Source: Deltaproteobacteria bacterium (GTDB lineage Bacteria; Desulfobacterota; Syntrophia; Syntrophales; Smithellaceae). Taken from it: a DNA stretch of 48,688 nt. Under the pieces are notes generated by a model. It was not told where the DNA came from and did not search any database. It was given only the letters and a program-made list of their open reading frames with translations. The position numbers were made by a program, and so were the translations under genes. Within the stretch, counting starts at the first letter, position 1. Each line of letters starts with the position of its first letter. The DNA lies in NCBI GenBank assembly GCA_025361065.1, contig JANYAY010000090.1, positions 1 through 48,688 of the forward strand, in the 5' to 3' direction. Of this stretch, positions 42,394-48,688 are shown in pieces.

Positions 42394-43420
42394 TGGCCTC
42401 CTTCTTTTTCTGCCGCCAGAGTTTTTCCGTAAGAAAATCGCTAAGCGGCATAAACAGGCGGGCTTCCTTCAAACCCATGATACCGCGCGGACGATAGATC
42501 ATCAGCAAAACAAGCATGAGCGGCATGAGCACCATCCGCCAGATGCCCAGAGGTCGCAGTATTTCCAGCAAGATGGTATAAATGACCGCACCGATGATTG
42601 ATCCGGAAATGGACGCGATGCCGCCCAAGTATACCATGATCAGAATATCTGTGGACTTGATAATATCAAACATGCGCGGGTTGATAAACTGCAGCGCATG
42701 GGCAAACAGGCCTCCGGCAATGCCCGCAAAAAAAGAAGAAACCACAAAGGCGATGATTTTCACCTGCCGTGTGTCCACACTCATCAGATCGCTGGCGATT
42801 TCATCTTCCCGGATGGACAAAACGCCCCGCCCGAAATTCGAATAAACCAGATTGCGGATCACCCACACGGAAAGCGCCGTCCAGAAAAAGACCCATGGCA
42901 GCGTCGTGAGCTTTTCCATGCCCAAAAGTCCCCGCGGCCCGCCGACAGCATCGATGTTTTCCAAAACGGACTTCACAATCATGCAAAAGGCCAGAGTGAC
43001 AATGGCCAGATAATCGCCGCGTGTTTTAAAAGAAGGTATCGCCACCAGAAAGCCGATAAACGCCGCGCCGACACCGCCGGCAAGGATCGCCAGCGGAAAT
43101 AAAATATTTGCGGCAGCCTCAGGAAATACATGAACGGTTAACAGGGAGGCAACGTAAGCTCCCACGGCCATAAAACCGGCATGGCCCACGGAGAATTCGC
43201 CCATGTAACCGTTGATTAAATTCAGACTGACGGTGAGGATAATATTGATGCCCACATAAATTAAAATCAGTTGCAGATATAAATCCAGAAATTCAAAAGT
43301 TGAGGCGGCAGCGCAAAATAGCAGTCCGGCAACCATGAAGACCGGCCAGAAATATTTGCAGCCGGTTAGCGTATGCCATTGTTCGAGCAGTTTATGATAT
43401 GCGGTGGATAGTTTGGGCAT
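42377..43420 (-). CDS. livM: LivM, ABC permease
   Basis: A 347-residue inner-membrane permease with about nine helices and the BPD_transp_2 family motif GYMGEFSVGHAGFMAVGAY near 75-95, plus the C-terminal LFMPLSDFL tail. It lies 4 bases after livH's stop on the minus strand. Forms the channel with LivH. Confidence 0.93.
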   Translation of the reverse strand: MPKLSTAYHKLLEQWHTLTGCKYFWPVFMVAGLLFCAAASTFEFLDLYLQLILIYVGINIILTVSLNLINGYMGEFSVGHAGFMAVGAYVASLLTVHVFPEAAANILFPLAILAGGVGAAFIGFLVAIPSFKTRGDYLAIVTLAFCMIVKSVLENIDAVGGPRGLLGMEKLTTLPWVFFWTALSVWVIRNLVYSNFGRGVLSIREDEIASDLMSVDTRQVKIIAFVVSSFFAGIAGGLFAHALQFINPRMFDIIKSTDILIMVYLGGIASISGSIIGAVIYTILLEILRPLGIWRMVLMPLMLVLLMIYRPRGIMGLKEARLFMPLSDFLTEKLWRQKKKEANDAST

Positions 43421-43423
43421 GGT

Positions 43424-44299
43424 CTACACCTTTTGCGGCTGAGGTTTGCCCAGGATACCGTAAGGCCGAACTATCAGCAAAATCAAAAGCAGGGTGAAAG
43501 CCACAAAATCCCGGTACGTGGATGGGAAAAACGCGGCCACCATAATTTCCACTGCGCCCAGGATAAAGCCACCGATCATTGCGCCGCGGATATTACCGAT
43601 CCCGCCGATCACGGCGGAAATGAACGCTTTCCAGCCGACCATAATGCCCATGTAAGGATCGATTACCGGATAAGCCAGGCCATACATCATTCCGGCGGAG
43701 CCTCCGAGGCCCGTGCCGATCGCAAACGTCAGGGAGATGATTTTATTTACCGGCACGCCCATCAACGGGACAATTGTCTTGTCCCAGGAAATGGCACGCA
43801 TGGCCATACCGGCTTTGGTTCGCTGTACAATAAAATCCAGAAGCAGCATGAGGACGAGCGAGAGGACAATGACCAGAATTTGCAGTGAGGAAATGGAGAG
43901 AGTGCCGAGCGTCCAGGTCGTGTTTTCCAGCAGCGGTGGAATATGCTGGGGATAGGGAGAAAGTGCCAGCGTGAAATTTTCCAGAAAGAGGCCTACGCCC
44001 AGCGCGGTGATGATGGCGGAAACGCGCGGGGCGTTGCGCAACGGTTTATAGGCCAGCCGTTCGATAATTACACCCAGAAAGGCCACGCCCAGCATGGATA
44101 AAAGGAGTGTCGGAACAAAGGACAGATGGAGATAGACGGCAATCAGAAAACAGAAAAAGGCGCCGATCATGAACAGATCACCATGCGCGAAGTTGATCAT
44201 CGTCAGTATGCCATAAACCATGGTGTAGCCCAGGGCGATCAGGGCATAGATGCTGCCCAGCTGCAGGGCATTAAGAGCTTGTTGAAATATATAAACCAT
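43424..44299 (-). CDS. livH: LivH, ABC permease
   Basis: A 291-residue permease with about eight helices and the conserved start MVYIFQQALNALQLGSIYALIALGY, followed by NFAHGDLFM. The start at 44299 is chosen from family alignment; it lacks a good ribosome-binding site, and a longer frame to 44356 includes part of a repeat. It follows the DUF4365 gene by 62 bases, where livK would be expected. Confidence 0.9.
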   Translation of the reverse strand: MVYIFQQALNALQLGSIYALIALGYTMVYGILTMINFAHGDLFMIGAFFCFLIAVYLHLSFVPTLLLSMLGVAFLGVIIERLAYKPLRNAPRVSAIITALGVGLFLENFTLALSPYPQHIPPLLENTTWTLGTLSISSLQILVIVLSLVLMLLLDFIVQRTKAGMAMRAISWDKTIVPLMGVPVNKIISLTFAIGTGLGGSAGMMYGLAYPVIDPYMGIMVGWKAFISAVIGGIGNIRGAMIGGFILGAVEIMVAAFFPSTYRDFVAFTLLLILLIVRPYGILGKPQPQKV

Positions 44300-44361
44300 A
44301 GAGGGATTAAATGTTTTCCTTTGTTCTGTCATTCCGGCCAACAAGCCAGGATTCAATTCAA

Positions 44362-45120
44362 CTACGAAATCTCCCGGAACGTATCGAGCGGGTGTATTGC
44401 CTTTGCACTCTTTGTGATCTTAACAAAACCACGACTGTTCCCAGGATCAAATTTCCTCAACATTTCATCATCATCGAATTTGACGAAAAAATAGTAATCA
44501 GTTGCCTCTTCAATAATACCTCGTCCAAATGCATCATGAATAACTGTTTCCCCAATCACAAAGTCTAGCGTTGGTTCGAAATTTTCTGGGGATGCTGGCG
44601 CTGACAAATCTATATTAGCCTTTGCCTCATAATAGCGTTCCATTCTCTCTTCTCTTTTGGTAAGACTCAATTTCTCTCGTAATTGCATCAAATAAGTTGC
44701 GATTGTGCCGCATTTACTACGCAGCCATTTATCATCTGTATTCATTATGAAAGAAACAGACTTTTCATTTCTATAACGTTCTTTTGCGGATGGTAGAGAA
44801 AACCACTTTGCGAATAGCTGCCCTGAAGGTTGGTGAAACAACACTAATAATAGTGGCAACGCAAGAGTATCATAGTAATCACATTTTTCTTGTGGGAGCC
44901 TTATTGTCAAGGCCTGAATTAAATCTTCCTTCCCCGTAGCCTTTAGCTGAACAAAGAAAAAATCGCCTGTGGCGATGCCTTTCTCGCTAAAAACCTCTAC
45001 AAGTCCATCTATTCCATAGTCGGGATTTACGGTGCGATAAACCCACTCTGCCGGAAGTGTCGATTCAAAAGCTATCCGTGATTTAGTTTCAAGTTGATGT
45101 TGAATTGGCCTATTGGACAT
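44362..45120 (-). CDS. DUF4365 nuclease-like protein with C-terminal Tudor-like domain
   Basis: A 252-residue protein. The N-terminal DUF4365 domain holds RTVNPDYGIDGLVEVF and FFVQLKATGK, i.e. an Asp followed by a Q-x-K motif as in PD-(D/E)xK nucleases. The C-terminal part (PTLDFVIGETVIHDAFGRGIIEEATDYYFFVKFDDDEM) resembles the small Tudor/SH3-like barrel at the end of PcrA/UvrD helicases (V-H-xFG-G-I...VxFDD). DUF4365 genes often lie in defence islands. It is cut into the liv operon between livK and livH; this order is not seen in normal operons. GGG-rich AAAGGG precedes the ATG. Confidence 0.75.
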   Translation of the reverse strand: MSNRPIQHQLETKSRIAFESTLPAEWVYRTVNPDYGIDGLVEVFSEKGIATGDFFFVQLKATGKEDLIQALTIRLPQEKCDYYDTLALPLLLVLFHQPSGQLFAKWFSLPSAKERYRNEKSVSFIMNTDDKWLRSKCGTIATYLMQLREKLSLTKREERMERYYEAKANIDLSAPASPENFEPTLDFVIGETVIHDAFGRGIIEEATDYYFFVKFDDDEMLRKFDPGNSRGFVKITKSAKAIHPLDTFREIS

Positions 45121-45249
45121 TTTACCCTTTTACTATCAAGTCAAAAGCATAACTATTGATCTCTGGATACCGGCCTTCGCCGGTATGACGACTATTGTGA
45201 TAACTTCGGTTATTAGAACGCTGTCTTTGCACCGAAATAAAACTTCGAG

Positions 45250-45372
45250 GCGGCTTGTTCAAACGATCCAGAGGCAAGGCGCACGAGTTACGAGGAATGA
45301 GGCGTACTTTATGTACGCCGCAGTGACGAGTAACGAAGTGCAACGCAGCATATGGACGTTTTAACAAGTCGC
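45250..45372. repeat. Palindromic MITE-like element downstream of livK
   Basis: Both ends are inverted: GCGGCTTGTTCAAACGATCCA (left) and, on the right, the complement of GCGACTTGTTAAAACGTCCA. The centre GGCGTACTTTATGTACGCC is a hairpin. Its right end runs into the livK stop codon. A short CCGGCCTTCGCCGG-type hairpin (45165-45185) precedes it. These lie between livK and the DUF4365 gene. Confidence 0.65.
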
Positions 45373-46538
45373 TATGGTTTGGCGTTGGCAAACCACGTAA
45401 ACTTCCCATCTTTTATTTTTAAAATTACGGCGCTTTTAACCGGGTCACCGGAGCCTTCCCGAAATTGCATGTTCCCGGTCACTCCACCGTAGAGCGGAAT
45501 TTTGGCCAGCGCATCGCGCACAGCCTGACGGTCGTTTTTCCCGGCAGTTTTAAGAGCCTGCCACAGCAGGCCGAACGAATCGTAGGTCAAGGCGGCCACG
45601 TCATCCGGTGTTGTTCCATATTTGGATTTATAATTCGCAATGAATTTCTTCGTTGCGTCAGTTGCTGCGTCGGCGGCGTAATGTGTACTGAAATAGTAAT
45701 CATTGCAGTCTTTACCGCAGAGTTTAATCAGTTCTTCCGAACCCCAGGAATCGGAACCGATAAACGGGACGGTTATGCCCAGACGCTTGGCCTGCTGAAT
45801 TTGCAGGGGCACTTCGCTGTAATAGTTGGGCAGGAAAATAACATCCGGCGCTGCCTTTTTGATTTTGGTCAATTGGGAAGAAAAATCCTTATCGTTGGTG
45901 GTGTAAGTTTCAAACGCAACTACCTTGCCACCGTTTTTCTCATAGACTTCCCTGAAAATTTCAGCGATGCCTTTGTTGTATTCGGAAGCGACATCATAAA
46001 GAACCGCCGCTTTCTTCAGATGGAGATTATCCAGCGCGAATTTCGCCAGCACGCCCCCCTGGAACGGATCGATAAAGCAGGCACGGAAAACATATTTTTT
46101 GGAAGCACCTGTTTTGGAATCAAGCGTCGCTTTCGGCGCGGTGGACCAGGGGGTAATTAAGACGACTTTGCCCGATTCGGCAATTTCCGCAGCCGGTAGC
46201 GCGTAACGGCTGGCGTTGGGACCGACAATAGCTGTAACCTTTTGCTGTGTAATCAGCTTTTGCGCGGAGGATGCCGATTGGTCAGCCTTTCCGGCGTTGT
46301 CCTCGATAATTAATTTGATTTTATATTTCTTTTCGGCCAATTGAATGCCGCCTGCATCGTTGATTTCGGCTGCGGCCATTTCCGCTGCATTTTTACAGGA
46401 TGCGCCCACGGCAGGAATATCGCCGGTCAGTTCAGCAATGACGCCTATTTTGATCTGCGATGAATCATCTTTGCCGCAACCGCAAATACCCAGAGAGAGA
46501 ATCACCAAAAGAACAATAAATATTGCTGATTTTTTCAT
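45372..46538 (-). CDS. livK: LivK-type ABC substrate-binding lipoprotein
   Basis: A 388-residue protein starting MKKSAIFIVLL, preceded by ACAGGAGA. The signal ends in a lipobox-like ICGC, so it is lipid-anchored. The mature part shows IKIGVIAELTGDIPAVGASC and the periplasmic-binding fold (VTAIVGPNASRYALPAAEIAES, SKYGTTPDDVAALTYDS). It binds branched-chain amino acids or amides for the Liv permease. The longer frame to 46793 runs through the upstream repeat. It is the first gene of the liv operon. Confidence 0.93.
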   Translation of the reverse strand: MKKSAIFIVLLVILSLGICGCGKDDSSQIKIGVIAELTGDIPAVGASCKNAAEMAAAEINDAGGIQLAEKKYKIKLIIEDNAGKADQSASSAQKLITQQKVTAIVGPNASRYALPAAEIAESGKVVLITPWSTAPKATLDSKTGASKKYVFRACFIDPFQGGVLAKFALDNLHLKKAAVLYDVASEYNKGIAEIFREVYEKNGGKVVAFETYTTNDKDFSSQLTKIKKAAPDVIFLPNYYSEVPLQIQQAKRLGITVPFIGSDSWGSEELIKLCGKDCNDYYFSTHYAADAATDATKKFIANYKSKYGTTPDDVAALTYDSFGLLWQALKTAGKNDRQAVRDALAKIPLYGGVTGNMQFREGSGDPVKSAVILKIKDGKFTWFANAKP

Positions 46539-46589
46539 ATAATGTCTCCTGTTTTGATTATACCATGTTGCATTCAAAATGATAACGCG

Positions 46590-46775
46590 GCGGCAGTGAA
46601 ACTCCAATTCCGAAAGCGAAGCGCGACGGAATTGGTAAGTTGAACTATCCTGCGCCAGCTGTGGCAAGGAGGAGGCGACGAGGCGTATTGTGTACATACG
46701 TCGAGGAAGCCGACGACCCCGGCCTGCGCCGGGGCAGGCTGTGCCAACAAAGATAGCGTTTGAATGCGACTTGGT
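46590..46775. repeat. Hairpin-rich repeat upstream of livK
   Basis: CCAATTCCG (46602-46610) and CGGAATTGG (46626-46634) form a nine-base stem. Further on CCCCGGC-CTGC-GCCGGGG is a seven-base hairpin, and CGACGAGGCGTATTGTGTACATACGTCG is palindromic, like the centre of the element at 45250. It sits where the livK promoter should be. Confidence 0.55.
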
Positions 46776-46860
46776 ATTCAATATTTTGCCCACAGTTTAT
46801 AAGGGAAGGCTATGTCCCTGTCAATGTAAATATGTCGTCGAACAGGAAGGAGACAGATAG

Positions 46861-47985
46861 TTAAGCGACAAGTTCCAGGCGATTGCGACCGGCTTTTTTT
46901 GCGCGATACACGGCATCGTCGGCTCGGGCAATCGATTTACCGATGTCTTCTTGCACATGATATTCCGTCAGTCCCAGAGAAACAGTAATTTTAAAGTCCT
47001 CTCCCAAATCAGGAAAAAGACTCTGTTCAATATCGGAGCGCACACGTTCCGCACAGATCATGGCCTCTTTAATATCCGTTTGAGTCAAAACAAGGAGAAA
47101 CTCATCCCCCCCGTAACGACCGCAAAAGTCTGTACTGCGCAGGGCATGACAAATAGCATTGGTAACTGTCCGCAATACTTTATCTCCTACGAGATGGCCA
47201 TGTTGATCGTTGACTTCCTTGAAGTTGTCAATGTCCAGCATAACAATTGAAAACAGTTCTCCGCCACGTAATGCCCTGTTTTTCTCATATTCCAGAAGAT
47301 CCATTAAATGGCGACGGTTATAGACATAGGTAAGTTCGTCACGGATGGACAATTCCCGGATGGTCGCAATGGATTTTTCCAGTCCCGAACGGCTGATGCT
47401 CAAGTTCTGACGCAGAGCGCTGATATACCCTCCCAGAACGGAAAAGGCGACCAGGACAAAGGCCAACACAACCAATTGAAGATATTCGATGTGCAAATTT
47501 ACTTTTTGAGCACGGAAGTAATGGAGCAGAACGATATCAACGCCGTAGGTGAGCAAAGCGAAAAGACTGATTAATAAAAAACTGCGGTAATTAAGGCGGA
47601 AGATCCCGAACAGAAGAATGATTACATAGACCAGCAGCAGGACGCCGCGGGACTCGTTGGCAAAATACAATCCATACATGGCTACGAGTATACCGGCGCA
47701 CATTTGTATCGCCGTCAGACTGGGATCAGCCATTCGCAAATTAAAGCCGGTACGAAAGACTATGTATAAGACAATATTGATGACAGGGATAATTATCAGG
47801 AACCCGGCAATTGCCTGCCATTCCATCATGCCCGCGAGGTATGAGCAATACGCCACAATAATGCAGAGGAGATAGGCTGTCGATGCCATAAATAGACGGC
47901 GGATACGTAGAACCTGCTTCGCATTGTCCACAGGAAAAATGGGAAAATGGATAAGGGCTTTCCAAAACGGATTATGCTTTGTCAT
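46861..47985 (-). CDS. Membrane diguanylate cyclase (GGDEF)
   Basis: A 374-residue protein. About six transmembrane helices fill residues 34-190; a short coil (SGLEKSIATIRELSIRDELTYVYNRRH) leads into the GGDEF domain. The catalytic motif is YGGDEF with RSTD five residues before it as product-inhibition site. It makes c-di-GMP in response to an unknown membrane signal. It is a single gene next to livK. No ribosome-binding site is strong; MTKHNP is the natural start. Confidence 0.92.
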   Translation of the reverse strand: MTKHNPFWKALIHFPIFPVDNAKQVLRIRRLFMASTAYLLCIIVAYCSYLAGMMEWQAIAGFLIIIPVINIVLYIVFRTGFNLRMADPSLTAIQMCAGILVAMYGLYFANESRGVLLLVYVIILLFGIFRLNYRSFLLISLFALLTYGVDIVLLHYFRAQKVNLHIEYLQLVVLAFVLVAFSVLGGYISALRQNLSISRSGLEKSIATIRELSIRDELTYVYNRRHLMDLLEYEKNRALRGGELFSIVMLDIDNFKEVNDQHGHLVGDKVLRTVTNAICHALRSTDFCGRYGGDEFLLVLTQTDIKEAMICAERVRSDIEQSLFPDLGEDFKITVSLGLTEYHVQEDIGKSIARADDAVYRAKKAGRNRLELVA

Positions 47986-48398
47986 ATTTTTTACAATAAT
48001 CCTCTGCTATCGGCAAAAATTCTCTTTTTCGGGATGCGGAAGTATAGGGAAACATTCGCTGGTTGTCAATAAAACGTTGACTGCAAAATATAGAATGCCG
48101 CAAATTTCGCCCTTTTTGTGATGATGGTATTTTAATATAGAACTGGAACACATTTTATCTATTATACTTATTTAGGCCGGTTTTAATTTTTTTTCACATT
48201 TCGTTCAATGTCTTTTAACATTTTATTGAAAGAAACACAGAAGAAAGGGCCGAATTATGTTTATCCGGACTGCCCCTCAACGATTATTTATCTGTATTAT
48301 CATGGCTTTATAAATATATATTTTAATCTTCTGCTTTTTGGCACGATACTTCCAGTAGAATAAGGCAAATCAGACAGACCAACAGGAGGTAACAGATC
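47986..48398. other. Gap between two divergent genes
   Basis: About 410 AT-rich bases between the GGDEF gene and the small plus-strand gene. I see no gene. A TTTTAATTTTTTTT run at 48181-48194 is not preceded by a clear hairpin. Promoters for both genes should lie here but none matches consensus closely. Confidence 0.4.
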
Positions 48399-48674
48399 AT
48401 GAAAAAGACTTTTGGAACAATGGTGGTAACGGCAGCAGTAGTCCTTTTAACGGCAACTTTCGGCTTTGCCGAATACACAGCAACGGGCGCAACTAACTTT
48501 CCCTATTTTCAGCTGGGCTGCTTAATCGTCGGCGGGTTGATTCTTGTCTCTTTAAAGAAAAGATTTGAAAAGCTCTATACGGCGGAAGTAGTTGGTGCCT
48601 TTGCCCTGTATACAATCTTGATGGCACTGTTCACCAATCCGGTGATTGAAGTTGTGAAGAACATCGTTAGCTGA
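48399..48674 (+). CDS. Small membrane protein
   Basis: A 91-residue protein. Residues 1-24 (KKTFGTMVVTAAVVLLTATFGFA) form a signal peptide or helix; two further helices follow (LGCLIVGGLILVSLKK and VVGAFALYTILMALF). AGGAGGTAA precedes the ATG. I recognise no family; it may be a small electron-transfer or transport accessory protein, but nothing supports this. The gene ends 14 bases before the window edge. Confidence 0.7.
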   Translation: MKKTFGTMVVTAAVVLLTATFGFAEYTATGATNFPYFQLGCLIVGGLILVSLKKRFEKLYTAEVVGAFALYTILMALFTNPVIEVVKNIVS

Positions 48675-48688
48675 GAGGCAGGCTCATT

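Noticed and set aside
45372-46793. 473-residue form of LivK
   Set aside because: The first 85 codons lie in a hairpin repeat; MKKSAIF has a ribosome-binding site and a lipoprotein signal.

Overview
The window reads as an accessory-rich stretch of a strictly anaerobic Gram-negative chromosome, most likely a Desulfobacterota (Deltaproteobacteria) relative of the Syntrophus/Smithella type. This is inferred from gene content: a multihaem cytochrome with a Tat-exported flavoprotein, a beta-alpha fused ADP-forming acyl-CoA synthetase, stand-alone acyl-CoA beta-oxidation enzymes, a glycyl radical enzyme with its activase, DUF2284/DUF1295 genes and many short palindromic repeats. I see no rRNA, tRNA, CRISPR array or intact transposase.

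Layout. 1-2433 (minus): a seven-haem c-type cytochrome and a Tat-exported FAD reductase. 2873-6644 (minus): a five-gene operon (TetR regulator, DUF1295 membrane protein, DUF2284 metal protein, SDR, MtfA-like peptidase) behind a strong promoter whose spacer is a palindromic operator. 7051-9224: a PNPOx-fold protein, an NTF2/SnoaL-like gene with an in-frame TGA and a SECIS-like hairpin, and a 3-hydroxyacyl-CoA dehydrogenase. 9403-11468: a coiled-coil GGDEF protein next to decayed KaiC-like and acyl-CoA ligase remnants, and a collagen-like lipoprotein. 11677-14870: a small membrane protein, a class A PBP and an ABM monooxygenase, with two copies of a ~195-bp repeat. 15242-18542 (plus): glycyl radical activase and enzyme behind a FadR-like inverted repeat. 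18576-25190 (minus): YitT, an exported amidohydrolase, the acyl-CoA synthetase, an unknown membrane protein and an ankyrin protein. 25429-27491: a MITE-like hairpin element, a flavin reductase, an enoyl-CoA hydratase and an orphan HigA. 27854-30279: an AT-rich island with a TPR protein and two unknown genes. 30655-31863: an orphan MNT nucleotidyltransferase and a VapC/Phd toxin-antitoxin pair.

32053-37744 is a self-contained catabolic-looking cassette: a YheO-type regulator divergent from M24 peptidase, MFS transporter, threonine-synthase-like PLP enzyme and RidA, followed by a decayed GPH-type symporter. A convergent malic enzyme and a second MFS transporter follow. 40905-46538 (minus) is a branched-chain amino acid ABC operon (livK, livH, livM, livG, livF) with two oddities: a DUF4365 nuclease-like gene between livK and livH, and a one-base frameshift just after the livF Walker A motif. 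The window ends with a membrane GGDEF protein and a small secreted or membrane protein.

The observations I rate highest are the possible selenocysteine-containing NTF2-like protein (7517-7924), the YheO/M24/MFS/PLP/RidA cassette, the glycyl radical pair with its FadR-like operator, the nuclease gene inside the liv operon, and several families of short palindromic repeats. All calls come from reading the sequence; no database search was run.
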